A stretch of DNA of 64,000 nucleotides from JACCYX01 sp964610045. GTDB taxonomy: Bacteria > Chloroflexota > Chloroflexia > Thermomicrobiales > UBA6265. This document shows positions 1-9,000 of the stretch, one piece after another. The stretch lies in assembly GCA_964610045.1 (NCBI GenBank), contig CAZSUN010000008.1, positions 1 to 64,000 on the forward strand, written 5' to 3'. The notes under the pieces are model-generated. The model was not told the DNA's origin. It did no database searches and saw nothing but the letters and a program-made list of their open reading frames with translations. Position 1 is the first letter of the stretch, and every line of letters begins with the position of its first letter. A program made the translations under genes and the position numbers.

Positions 1-848
1 ATCTCCCCGGCAATGTCGTGATCTGTCGTCGTCATCAGGCCCTTGAATTCGCCACCGGTGTTGATTTCGATGACCTTCAGGCCCTCACTGGTTTCGATCA
101 GGTCGACCCCGGCCAGGCGAGCGCCGACGACCTCGCATGCCCTGAGGGCGAGGCCCTCGATTTCGGGTGTGATCGGACACGGGAGCGAAACCGCACCTCT
201 CGCCGCATTGGTGATCCAGTGTTCCGATGTCCGGTACGATGCCGCGATGACCCGGCCACCAATGACGTAGGCGCGGATATCGCGACCCGGTTTCTCGATG
301 AACTCCTGCACGTAATAGATCTCGTGATGGAACGATCCGTGCTCGGACTTCTGGGAAATGATCGCCCGCGCCTGGTCTGGACCGTTGACCTTGGCGATCA
401 GCCGCCCCCACGATCCCGTCACCGGCTTGAGCACGGCCGGGTATCCCAGTTGTTCGCAGGCGTCGAGCGCCGACTCCACCGAGTAGGTCACGAATGTACG
501 CGGCGATGGAATGCCCGCTGCTTCCAGGACCAGGCTGGCCCGCGCCTTGTCGTCGCAAATGCTGACCGCCTGCGACGTATTCAGGGTCGGGATACCCCAG
601 CGATCCATTGCGAACAGGGTGTACCCCGCCCGGGAGTGGACGACGCTGCGGTCCAGCAACACATCGATGTCGATTCCGCTCTCTGCCGCGGACGGCGCCG
701 AGACGTTCAGCACCAATTCACGGTCCATGAGCGGTGTCACCACCATGCCGCGAGCGCGAGCCGCCGAGAGAATCAGCTTCTCCTCCTGCCGGAGGAATGA
801 GACGAGAACTCCGAGCCGGATTCCCGCCGTTGAGATGACCGTGGTCAT
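1..848 (-). CDS. lysX: LysX/ArgX-type ATP-grasp ligase (LysW-dependent), 3' end cut by window edge
   Basis: About 282 codons from ATG 848 to the left edge with no stop seen, so the last residues are missing. The protein is a RimK-like ATP-grasp ligase. In this family it joins alpha-aminoadipate (LysX) or glutamate (ArgX) to the C-terminal Glu of the carrier LysW. Visible marks: N-terminal RLGVLVSFLRQEEKLI, the lid/ATP segment CDDKARASLVLEAAGIPSP, the nucleotide-binding KPVTGSWGRLIAKV, DIRAYVIGG, and the metal-binding EIN in VIEINTGGEFKG. The residues after EIN differ from the NHTMEF I recall for Thermus LysX, so the substrate (aminoadipate or glutamate) is open. It is the last visible gene of the T-box operon, 62 bases downstream of lysK. 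The kinase, reductase and aminotransferase steps presumably lie beyond the left edge. Confidence 0.9.
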   Translation of the reverse strand, partial: MTTVISTAGIRLGVLVSFLRQEEKLILSAARARGMVVTPLMDRELVLNVSAPSAAESGIDIDVLLDRSVVHSRAGYTLFAMDRWGIPTLNTSQAVSICDDKARASLVLEAAGIPSPRTFVTYSVESALDACEQLGYPAVLKPVTGSWGRLIAKVNGPDQARAIISQKSEHGSFHHEIYYVQEFIEKPGRDIRAYVIGGRVIAASYRTSEHWITNAARGAVSLPCPITPEIEGLALRACEVVGARLAGVDLIETSEGLKVIEINTGGEFKGLMTTTDHDIAGE

Positions 849-910
849 GGTGTTCGTTCCCTGGCCAATCGTGGTTGCCGGTGAGGCATGAACCTCGAAT
901 CGGGCTGCTG

Positions 911-1969
911 CTACTGCACGCTTTCGAGCACGCTGCGAAGCACCTGCACCGCTCGCAGGTACTCGTTGAGGTCGATCCGCTCGTCGGGCGTATGGTCGAG
1001 CGACGAGTCGCCGGGACCGTATGCCACAATCGGGCATTTCCAGACTGGCCCAACCACGTTCATGTCCGACGTCCCGAGTTTCAGGGTGAAACGTGGCGAA
1101 CCACCGGCGTCGCGGATGCCACGCAGGAACGGCGGCACCAGCTTGCTCTGTTTGCCCGTCCGGTAGCCCTCCTGCAAACCGTCAACGTGGATGACGCCAT
1201 CGCCGGAAGCGGCGCGTATTGATGCGATGAGTTCCTCGACATCTATTCCCGGCGGCAGCCGCAAACCGATCGACAGGGTCGCCTCGTCGGTCAGGCCATC
1301 GCCGGTTGTGTTGAATGACCGTAGCGCGTGTCCAATCGAACCGAAACTGTTGGTCGCATGTTGGTTTCGGCGGTCGATATCCGCGCGCAGGTCGTTCCAG
1401 AACTGGACCGCCTGTTCCGCGACCGATTCCCCGGGTCCGGCAGTGTGCCGGGTGGATTGCCGGAGTGAGTAGATCAGCGAAAGCGATCCCCGGTACCCCA
1501 GGCACAGGGCATCCCAGCCGCTTGGCTCGCCAATGATGCAGAAGTCCGGAGCATCCCAGGTTGCAACCTCATTGGCTCCCGGCGATCCGATGACTTCCTC
1601 ACCGACCGCACCAACGACCGTCACGCGGGCGTTCAGGTACGGCGCCGCGGCACTGGCTGCCGCCACGAAGGTCGCCAGCGGTCCCTTGGCGTCGACCGCG
1701 CCACGCCCCCACAACACCCCGTCCTCGATCCGGACCGGAATCCGGCCTGGAACGGTATCGATATGCCCGAGGAGGACGATGTGGCGGTCTCCGGAACCGA
1801 CTGTGGCAACCGCGTTGCCCGCTGCGTCGTCGAGAACCGTCATCCCGCGCGCTGCCATCTGGTCGCGGAGCCAGCAGACGGCGTCTGCTTCACCGTGGGA
1901 GAGGCTCTCGATGGCAACCAGACCATGCAACAAATCGATGTCAGCCTGCTGATGGTCCGTCCAACTCAT
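911..1969 (-). CDS. lysK: LysW-lysine/LysW-ornithine hydrolase (M20 deacetylase family)
   Basis: 352-residue M20 metallopeptidase that in the LysW pathways releases free lysine or ornithine from the carrier. Metal-binding signatures are GHIDTVPG (His and Asp), GRGAVDAKGPLA (bridging Asp), GAVGEEVIGSPGA (catalytic and metal Glu) and a C-terminal LDHTPDERI (final His). The frame stays open a further 72 codons upstream, but that stretch is out-of-frame sequence of the preceding gene. ATG 1969 is chosen because it sits 7 bases after the previous stop and gives a normal family length. It lies between the degenerate ATP-grasp gene and lysX in one transcription unit. Confidence 0.9.
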   Translation of the reverse strand: MSWTDHQQADIDLLHGLVAIESLSHGEADAVCWLRDQMAARGMTVLDDAAGNAVATVGSGDRHIVLLGHIDTVPGRIPVRIEDGVLWGRGAVDAKGPLATFVAAASAAAPYLNARVTVVGAVGEEVIGSPGANEVATWDAPDFCIIGEPSGWDALCLGYRGSLSLIYSLRQSTRHTAGPGESVAEQAVQFWNDLRADIDRRNQHATNSFGSIGHALRSFNTTGDGLTDEATLSIGLRLPPGIDVEELIASIRAASGDGVIHVDGLQEGYRTGKQSKLVPPFLRGIRDAGGSPRFTLKLGTSDMNVVGPVWKCPIVAYGPGDSSLDHTPDERIDLNEYLRAVQVLRSVLESVQ

Positions 1970-1976
1970 CTCGATG

Positions 1977-2873
1977 TCAGGCAGTGAGGGCGAGATCACG
2001 TCGCACCTCCCCGGCCAACGTGACCGCGCCGTTCCCCGGAATCGGGTGGAGGCTGCGGGCCGCGAGCCGGGCGATAGCCTCGGCCACCGAAACATCGCCG
2101 ATGGGTTCGGCGAGCCGGAAATCGGCGACCGGCACGGCATCCCAGACGACGATCCCGCTCGCCGTCCGCGCCAGCTCGATCGCAATCGACCCGGCGCCCA
2201 GCACGTCCGCCGCGCGCTCGGCGACGATCAGCCCAACCGGGTCGATCGCTGCCCCAACGGTAGCGATGGCGTGTCCGCCAACAACGTGGACGAGTGTTCG
2301 ATCCGACGCCCCCGGTGCGCCCGCCTGGAGCAGCACGATCGCCTCGCTCGCCTCGCCCAGCACCACCCGGTGCTCGATCACCGCATCCGCCGTGTCGGCA
2401 TCCAGCAACACAGTTGAGGTCGACCCGGGCGTCATGCCGAACAGCGTGACCGGGAACCCCAACCGGGCGGCCGCGCTCACCGAAGACTCCTCGGAGAACC
2501 CGACCAATGACAAGGGACGGGGTACTCCAGCCGACTCCAGTGCCGAGGCAACCGCGATCCGGTTTCCGGTCGCGGCCAAACCGGCATCGATCGTGTGGAT
2601 CCCACCGGTTCGCGCCAGCTGCAGCGAGACCGCAGCCACTGCCCGGTTCGCGCATCGATCGATCAGGACCCCGATCGGGGTGCCCGCTTCACCGGATTGG
2701 CCATCGTGGTGGAACCCTCCCAGCATCGCCTGGTGTGGCGACACCGGGCCGGGAGGCAACGGCGTGCTCGCGGGGAGAACGGGCACCGCAGGACAACCAG
2801 CCACGCCGGCCGCCGCGATGATCTGTTTCTCTTCCACCCGCACGCGGGCGCTGAACACGCCAATTGCCTTCAC
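1977..2873 (-). CDS. degenerate LysX-like ATP-grasp protein (probable pseudoenzyme)
   Basis: 298 residues from GTG 2873, preceded by a clear Shine-Dalgarno (AAAGGAG, about 8 bases away). The N-terminus KAIGVFSARVRVEEKQI and the middle section (RCANRAVAAVSLQLAR, ALESAGVPRPLS, AARLGFPV) align by eye with LysX. The catalytic positions are lost. The DDK segment reads GNR, KPVTGSWG becomes FGMTPGST, and the metal-binding EIN near the end becomes VVWDAVP. VHVVGGHAIATV still matches the AYVIGG strand. The frame is intact with normal GC and codon use, so it is not an obvious decaying pseudogene. It sits between lysW and lysK, 7 bases before lysK. Function is unknown; a regulatory or scaffolding partner of LysX or LysW is an inference. 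Confidence 0.75.
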   Translation of the reverse strand: MKAIGVFSARVRVEEKQIIAAAGVAGCPAVPVLPASTPLPPGPVSPHQAMLGGFHHDGQSGEAGTPIGVLIDRCANRAVAAVSLQLARTGGIHTIDAGLAATGNRIAVASALESAGVPRPLSLVGFSEESSVSAAARLGFPVTLFGMTPGSTSTVLLDADTADAVIEHRVVLGEASEAIVLLQAGAPGASDRTLVHVVGGHAIATVGAAIDPVGLIVAERAADVLGAGSIAIELARTASGIVVWDAVPVADFRLAEPIGDVSVAEAIARLAARSLHPIPGNGAVTLAGEVRRDLALTA

Positions 2874-2949
2874 CGGAAAACTCCTTTGGTTGTCAACGGT
2901 CAGGGCGACCACGAAACGGACGCCCCTGCGTGACATTGATATTGGGCCG

Positions 2950-3120
2950 CTATTCGCCCCAGTCCTCGCCCTCTTCCGGGGCAAGGCCAAGGTGAATCGG
3001 ATCGGTGCCGAGGACTTCGAGATCGGCTCCACACTCGGGGCACGGAATGATCTCACCCTGCTCGACGCCATCGTCGATATCGAGTTCCGCCGCACATTCA
3101 GGACACTGAAGCATTGCCAT
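2950..3120 (-). CDS. lysW: amino-group carrier protein LysW
   Basis: 56-residue acidic zinc protein. Two CPEC motifs (Cys 6/9 and 27/30) bind zinc. The C-terminus ends in the conserved EDWGE, whose terminal Glu gamma-carboxylate accepts the amino acid in the LysW pathways, protecting its amino group and presenting it to the pathway enzymes. ATG 3120 has a strong GGAAAGGAAATCC ribosome site upstream. It follows the second carbamoyltransferase by 79 bases and precedes the degenerate LysX-like gene by 76. Easily missed because of its size, but the motif set is diagnostic. Confidence 0.95.
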   Translation of the reverse strand: MAMLQCPECAAELDIDDGVEQGEIIPCPECGADLEVLGTDPIHLGLAPEEGEDWGE

Positions 3121-3199
3121 TCGAGGATTTCCTTTCCCGTATTCGGCTGCACGTGCAGCCACCACGATCGACCTGGTCCACGTGTTCATCCGGATCGCT

Positions 3200-4210
3200 T
3201 CATCCGGACCCATGACGCTCGTCATGCATCGCCTGCAACAGGACCGCCTTGTGGACATGGAGGCGGTTTTCCGCCTGGTCGAAGATGATCGACTGTGGAC
3301 CATCCGCGACCTCGGATTCCACCTCCTGCCCGCGGTGCAGCGGCAGGCAGTGCATGAAGACCGCCTCGGGTTTGGCCGCGGCCATCACCTTGCGAGTTAC
3401 CCTGTACGGCGCAAGCGCCATCAACTTCCCGGGGTTGACCTGTTCGCCCATGCTTTCGTGGACGTCGGTGTACACGGCGTCCGCACCTGCCACCGCTTCG
3501 AACGGATCGTCGGTCAGGATCACCCGGCTCCCGGCCGTTGCCGCCAGGGCCTGCGCGGTTTCCACTACCGTTGAATCGGGCCGATAGTCGTCCGGCCCGG
3601 CATACGCGAACTCCACCCCGGCGGCGGCACAGGCCAGCATCAGCGAGTGACAGACGTTGTTGCCATCGCCAAGGTAGGCAAAGCGCAGGGCATGGAGATC
3701 GCCGAATCGCTCCCGCAGCGTGAACAGGTCGCTGAGCGCCTCGATCGGATGGTTCGTCGATGTCAGGCCGTTGAACACCGGCACGGTCGCGCCGAGCGCC
3801 AGTTCGTAGAGATCCTCGATGCGCTCGGCGCGGACGGCGATGCCGTTCACGTACCGGCTGAAAATCGCAGCCGTGTCCTCGATCGTCTCTCCGCGCTTGA
3901 GCTGCAAATCGTCCACACCCAGGAAGATCGCTTGCCCGCCCAGCTGTTCCATCCCCGCCTGGAACGCGGTGCGCGTCCGGGTGCTCGGATGCTGGAAGAT
4001 AAGGCCCAGTGTTTTGCCTGCGAGCCAGGCGTGGGGAATGTGTGCGGTCCGCAGCCGCTTCAGGACATCGGCCGTATCGAGGATCGCGGTGATCTCCGCC
4101 GGGTCGATATCGGTGTCGGCTATCAGGTTCTTGCCGCGCAGGGAGGGGACGAATGTCACCTCTTCGGCAGCATCCAGCGCAACGGGTGGCAATGTTTCAA
4201 AGTCGATCAT
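3200..4210 (-). CDS. ornithine carbamoyltransferase paralog with altered carbamoyl-phosphate motif
   Basis: 336 residues from ATG 4210; a TTG 21 bases upstream is possible but lacks a well-spaced ribosome site. Clear OTCase fold: STRTRTAF carbamoyl-phosphate motif, FLGVDDLQLKRGE, SRYVNGIAVRA, YLGDGNN, TDVHESMGE and HCLP for ornithine. Odd points: the usual HPxQ loop reads HPIE, replacing the Gln that in E. coli OTCase helps bind carbamoyl phosphate, and the segment before it is TSTN. It is close to the paralog immediately upstream (33 bases apart) and both end with the same VADGPQSIIFDQAENRL block. It may be a divergent OTCase, an alternative carbamoyltransferase or a non-catalytic partner. 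Confidence 0.85.
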   Translation of the reverse strand: MIDFETLPPVALDAAEEVTFVPSLRGKNLIADTDIDPAEITAILDTADVLKRLRTAHIPHAWLAGKTLGLIFQHPSTRTRTAFQAGMEQLGGQAIFLGVDDLQLKRGETIEDTAAIFSRYVNGIAVRAERIEDLYELALGATVPVFNGLTSTNHPIEALSDLFTLRERFGDLHALRFAYLGDGNNVCHSLMLACAAAGVEFAYAGPDDYRPDSTVVETAQALAATAGSRVILTDDPFEAVAGADAVYTDVHESMGEQVNPGKLMALAPYRVTRKVMAAAKPEAVFMHCLPLHRGQEVESEVADGPQSIIFDQAENRLHVHKAVLLQAMHDERHGSG

Positions 4211-4243
4211 GGTGCGGGGCTTTCTCGCCAATCCTCGCGACGA

Positions 4244-5332
4244 CTAGCAGAGCGCATGCAGCAGCAAGGCCTTGTGCATGTGCAGGCGGTTCTCGGCCTG
4301 GTCGAAAATGATCGATTGCGGCCCATCCGCCACCACCGCCGAGACTTCCTCATCCCGATGCATCGGCAGGCAGTGCATGAAGACGGCCTTCGAGTTGGCC
4401 TCGGCCATCAGGTCCGGGGTCACCTTGTACGGAGCCAGCGTCACCGCCCGTGCCGCGCCGTCGAGCTGGCCCATCGAAACGTGAACGTCGGTGTAGATGG
4501 CATCCGCCCCCTTCACCGCTTCATACGGGTCGTTGGTCACGTCGATCGAGGCGCCATTGTGACCGGCAAGCCAGCGGGCGTGGTTCACGATGTCCGCCGG
4601 TGGCTGCAGGGCATCCGGCGCCGCCACCGTCACACTGACACCCATCGCCGCACCGGAGAGCATCAGCGACGACGCCATATTGTTGCCGTCGCCGAGGTAG
4701 ACGAGCCGCAGGCCCTTCAGGTCGCCGAAACTTTCCTGCAAGGTCAGTAGATCGGCCAATGCCTGGAGCGGATGGCACTTGTCCGAGAGCCCGTTCATGA
4801 CCGGGATCGAGGCCGAGGAGGCAAGGGTGACGAGATCGTTGTGATCGGCTACCCGGGCGACGACGGCGTCAACGTACCGGCTCAGAATCTGCGCGGTGTC
4901 GCCAATCGTTTCGCCACGCTTCATTTGCAGGTCGTTGACGCCAAGGAAAATCGCCTGGCCACCGAGTTGGGCCATACCGGCTTCGAACGATACCCGGGTT
5001 CGCGTGCTGGGATGCTGGAAGATCATGCCGAGCGTCTTGCCAGACAGGTAGCCGTGAGGTTGACCGTTGCGGTAGACCCGCTTGATGCGGCTGGCCGTGT
5101 CGAGCACCTCCGCGATCTCGTCGGGGGTGAAATCCGTGTCCACCAGCATGTGCCGTCCGCGCAATCGCGGGCTGATCGTGAACGACGCCAGCGAGGTTGC
5201 CTGCGGTCCGCCGAAAACGACGGCCCGATCCTGCGCCGAACCGTTCACCGGCTGGACAACGGTTGGCACGGAATGCAGGACGGGTTGGGTGGTGTCGAAC
5301 GTGCTGGTATCGGTACTCGCGGCCTGGTGCAT
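4244..5332 (-). CDS. argF: ornithine carbamoyltransferase, first gene of the T-box operon
   Basis: 362 residues; makes citrulline from ornithine and carbamoyl phosphate in arginine synthesis. It has all the usual motifs: STRTRVSF, FLGVNDLQMKRGE, SRYVDAVVAR, CHPLQ (with the Gln), YLGDGNN, TDVHVSMGQ and MHCLP. ATG 5332 is chosen because it lies 8 bases from CGAAGGG, which is also the element predicted to be masked by the T-box leader. This start adds about 45 residues of low-complexity N-terminus (Ser, Thr, Gln, Val) before the fold begins near LRGRHMLV, unusual for the family. It heads the operon that continues into the paralog, lysW, the degenerate lysX, lysK and lysX. Confidence 0.9.
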   Translation of the reverse strand: MHQAASTDTSTFDTTQPVLHSVPTVVQPVNGSAQDRAVVFGGPQATSLASFTISPRLRGRHMLVDTDFTPDEIAEVLDTASRIKRVYRNGQPHGYLSGKTLGMIFQHPSTRTRVSFEAGMAQLGGQAIFLGVNDLQMKRGETIGDTAQILSRYVDAVVARVADHNDLVTLASSASIPVMNGLSDKCHPLQALADLLTLQESFGDLKGLRLVYLGDGNNMASSLMLSGAAMGVSVTVAAPDALQPPADIVNHARWLAGHNGASIDVTNDPYEAVKGADAIYTDVHVSMGQLDGAARAVTLAPYKVTPDLMAEANSKAVFMHCLPMHRDEEVSAVVADGPQSIIFDQAENRLHMHKALLLHALC

Positions 5333-5340
5333 TGCCTGCT

Positions 5341-5695
5341 CCCTTCGAGCCTGGCACGGAAATCCGTGCGTACGCCGGTTCTCGACCAGGATCGTGCGAT
5401 CCGGCATCGAACCGAAGGGGCGAGAGGCGATGTTTCCCGCGGTACCACCCTTCTTGCGCGGACGAGGACCGCCACCTGGCGGAGTCCACGCATCTCTCGG
5501 CTGTTGTTGCCCTGGGAGCCACCCATCCGGACCTACTTGCGCGCGTGCGCTTTCTTCGGCCGGCCGCTCGAGGACGCGTTCGGAACCGCTTCGCCATTCC
5601 CGGGCTCTCACCATCTCCGGGTCGCTCAGGCGTGCCTGGCTCGTACTTCTCCCTGTCGCTGCGGGGATTTTCGTTGCTGATTGTGGATCGGATTT
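5341..5695 (-). promoter_or_regulatory. T-box riboswitch, apparently translational, before the argF/lysW operon
   Basis: Read on the minus strand. Stem I has the AGTA (loop E) at 5644-5647. A GAGCC/GGTTC helix closes the stem above the specifier loop. The distal loop has GGAGATGGTGAGAGCC around 5604-5620. The specifier side is GAACGCG (5575-5581), read as CGC (Arg, 5576-5578), with GCG (Ala) one base over. The T-box core AGGGTGGTACCGCG is at 5438-5451. Downstream, CCCTTCG (5413-5419) can pair either with AAGGG of the T-box or with CGAAGGG (5341-5347), the argF ribosome site. No U-tract terminator is seen, so control is most simply at translation: uncharged tRNA frees the ribosome site. Confidence 0.85.
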
Positions 5696-5697
5696 CA

Positions 5698-5721
5698 GCG
5701 CTAACGGGCGGCCGTTAGCGC
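5698..5721. repeat. perfect 10-bp inverted repeat in the T-box operon leader
   Basis: GCGCTAACGG, a 4-base GCGG loop, and CCGTTAGCGC. It lies just upstream of Stem I of the T-box and downstream of the predicted promoter, so it would form a strong 5' hairpin in the leader RNA. No T-tract follows on either strand. It could stabilise the leader or be a DNA operator. Confidence 0.6.
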
Positions 5722-5909
5722 GTCGTACGCCGACAACGCGCAGGCCGCCTCGAGGGAGAGCGGGAAAGCAACTCCATCTCGATGCCGTGATGCTGGTCCA
5801 TCACCAAATGACCTCCGCGATCGACGAATCCGGTTCTTGAGACGCTGAACGGGCGTCCAGGAGACACCCCACCCCAAACTCACCGACATCTTGTCGTGAG
5901 CGCACAATC

Positions 5910-5939
5910 AAGATAGTGCACGGGGTACGACCGTGTCAA
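5910..5939 (-). promoter_or_regulatory. predicted sigma70-type promoter of the T-box/argF/lysW operon
   Basis: TTGACA at 5934-5939 and TATCTT at 5910-5915 with an 18-base spacer, minus strand. Transcription starting near 5903 would give a leader of about 570 bases covering the inverted repeat and the T-box. The rest of the 675-base gap between the argF start and the amidase stop is this leader plus a terminator. Confidence 0.6.
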
Positions 5940-5966
5940 CGCGAAACCCATCAACACATCGGCAAT

Positions 5967-5999
5967 GATCGGGCTGGAATCCAGGAGACCAGCCCGATC
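5967..5999 (-). terminator. hairpin after the amidase gene
   Basis: Perfect 11-bp stem GATCGGGCTGG / CCAGCCCGATC with an 11-base loop, starting 9 bases past the amidase stop (6008). It lacks a strong T-tract, so termination strength is uncertain. It separates the amidase from the T-box operon promoter. Confidence 0.55.
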
Positions 6000-6007
6000 G
6001 TTGGCGG

Positions 6008-9000
6008 CTACACGGCGGAGATGAACTCGCTGACGATGTAGCCGGTCCCGACCGTGGCGCTGGTCGCCCGGTACCACGAGTACCCCCCGGCTGATGTCGG
6101 CCCGCTGACGATCGTCAGGCGATGTCCCTGCGGCAGGGACGCGATGATCGTGGCGGAGGTCGATGCGCTCGCTCGCAAGCGGACGTTTGGATCGGTCGTC
6201 TGGACGATCGCGCCCGCGGGATACGTGCCGGGCGGCGTGGAACCATCATCGTCTCCAAGTCCGTCCTCGATGCACCATCCGGTTGAGCCGCCCGATGTCC
6301 GGATTTGCCACCAGGTGTAGCCATTGGCGATCGTTGGTCCACCGAGGATTGTGCCGGTGGCGCCGACATTCAGGATGGTGACGACCGAAGCCGAGGTACC
6401 GGCCGCTGAACGCAGGTTGATGCGCTCGGTGACCCGGACAGCGTCGCCGACCTCGAACACTTCGGTTGGAGGAGGCGTGGTGGTTCGCTCGACCAGCCAA
6501 TCCTGCACGGCCCAACCGGTGCCCTGGGAGGTTTGGATTTGCCACCAAGTGTAGCCGCTGCCGGCGCTGGGCCCAGCCAGCACGGTGCCGACAACACCAG
6601 GTTGCAGGATCGCCACGATACTGCCACTGGTGCTCGCGCTGGAACGCAGGTTCAACCGCTCGGAAACCTGAACGGCATCCCCGATGTCGAACTTCCCGGT
6701 GGGTGGCGGGGTCGTCGTGGTTTCCTCGAGCCAGTCCTGGACGGCCCAGCCCGTTCCCTGCGAGGTCTGGATCCGGTACCAGGTGTACCCGCTCCCGGTG
6801 CTCGGTCCGGCGATAACCGAACCGGTCACTCCGGGCTGGAGCACGGCGATCACCGATCCACTGGTATTCGCCGCCGACCGCAGGTTGAGGCGTTCTGACA
6901 CGCGAATTGAGTCGCCGACCTCGAACTTGCCCGTTGGCGGAGGGGTGGTCGTGGTTTCGACCAGCCAGTCCTGGACCGCCCAGCCAGTGGTGCCGCCGCT
7001 GGTCCGGATTTGCCACCAGGTGTAGCCGTTGGCAGTACGTGGTCCAGCCAGCACCGTCGCGGTTGTGCCTGCGGGCATCGACAGGACAACAGAGCCTGAG
7101 GTCGACGGCGCCGAACGCAGGTTCATCCGCTCGGTCACCCGAATGGAATCGCCAACCTCGAACTTCCCGGCCGGTGGCGGGGTTGTTTCCCGGAGATAGT
7201 TTTCGACGATCCAACCGCCACCGTACGGAGCGCCGTACGCGCCGTACCAGACGTAGCCATTGACGGCTACCGGAGCCACGGTCACCTCGAAGGTCGCCCC
7301 GGATGGAGCGCTGGCGGTCACTCCCTGGGCGAGTCCCGGCCTGGCCCGGACATTCACGGACTGGGTCGTGACCACATAGTCGCCGATGGCAAACGCGGCG
7401 GCCGGCGAATCATCGAACGGAACCGGCTCGATCAGACTGCTGGCAACCCAACCATCGGCCACGTCCATGACGCGAACCTGGTACCAGTCAAGCCCGTCGC
7501 CCTCCAGTGGTCCCATCATCACGTACGCCAGGGAATTGGCGGGAACCGATGCGACCACCGCGGCGCTCGTAGTGGGTCCTCGCCGGAGATTGCCGGTCGA
7601 GGTAAAGCGGATATTGAGACCGAACGGATACCCGGTGCCGTCTCCCGGGAATGGCGGCGGGTCCACGATCAGGAAGGCAGCCGATACCCAACCGGTGGGA
7701 CCGGAGTCGATCGGATCGATCTGATACCAGTTGGCGCCACCAGTCGTGGTCGGGCCGTCGGTGACCCAGGCGAGGTCACCATTGGCGATGCTGCCGGTCA
7801 CTGTTCCGTTGGCCGAACTCCGGATGTTCAGTGCGCCGCCGGTGTCCGTTTGCACGCGCACGCGATCGCCAGGAGCGATCCCGGCCGGTGCGCCGGTTTC
7901 GAGAACGCCGGTGTCGAGGGTCTGGGCAGCAAGTTGGCGAATGGAGGGCAGTTCGTTCCAGAGCATATTGCCGGGACAGGAGGTGCCGTTGACATCCCGG
8001 TGCGACGAAATCGTTGGCAGTTCGGGAGCCTCGTGGAAGTCGGATCCACCGGTGAGATCGAGATCTCGCCCCACCCAGGCAGAGATGGAGACCAGTGCGG
8101 ACTTCGCCGCTTCGGGGAGCGACGTCGACATGAAATTGCCGATCACCGAAATGCCTGAACTGCCAACCGCATACTGGAAGGCATGACCGCCGATGACATC
8201 CTGGCCGCCGTATCTCCCCTGGTAGATCCGACCGTTGTGGTCGACCAGGTAGTTGTAGCCAATGTCGCCCCATTCCTGCTCGACGGCATGGTAGTAGTAA
8301 ATGGACCGGATGGCTCCGGGCACATCGACCGGTCGGTTCGCGGTGGCCGTATGGTGGACGATGATGTGACTGACGGTTTCGTATTCGGGCGGCCAAATCT
8401 CGCCGAAGCTGGCAAAACGCCAGGTCTCGTTCGCGCCCCACTGGGCACGGGTGACGATCTCCGGCGGCGCGAGCGTATCGTCGTTCAACGTAAAGGCCGA
8501 GATGGCTGGTTGCGGGACGCTCGACAGGTCGTCTTCCCACGGGCCATCAGTGGGATCGATATACAGGAATGACAGACCGCTGACCGTGCCGGGAACTCCG
8601 GCGATGTCGGTGGTCTGGAACCGGACGAACGACTCGCCCGACGTGAAGATCAGCGCCGTGAACAACCGGTCGTCGCGGGTCGGTTGCCCGCCATCCTCGG
8701 TCTGCGCTGCCATCTGCACCGTGTCTGACCAGGTGACACCATCCTCGCTCACCTGCACCTGGATCACCGGCCATTCGCCCACCGTGCCGTCCCAACTGGC
8801 GCCGAGCGCCCAGAATGGGTAGGCCGCCTCGAACGTCGCCCATTCGCCGGAGGCTGCGGTCGCCAGGGTTTCGCTGTCGGGAACGAACCGCTCAGCTCGC
8901 GTGCCACCGGATTCCTGTGCGGCCGCGATCCTCGCTGGGCCGGGCGCGACGCCAATGCCGGATGCTGCCAGCGCCGCCACACCAGCCGCGGCCCGGAGGA

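Noticed and set aside
5354..5369. GCACGG...CCGTGC hairpin before argF considered as a T-box transcription terminator
   Set aside because: Only a 6-7 bp stem with no U-tract after it. The SD/anti-SD pairing explains the leader better as a translational switch.
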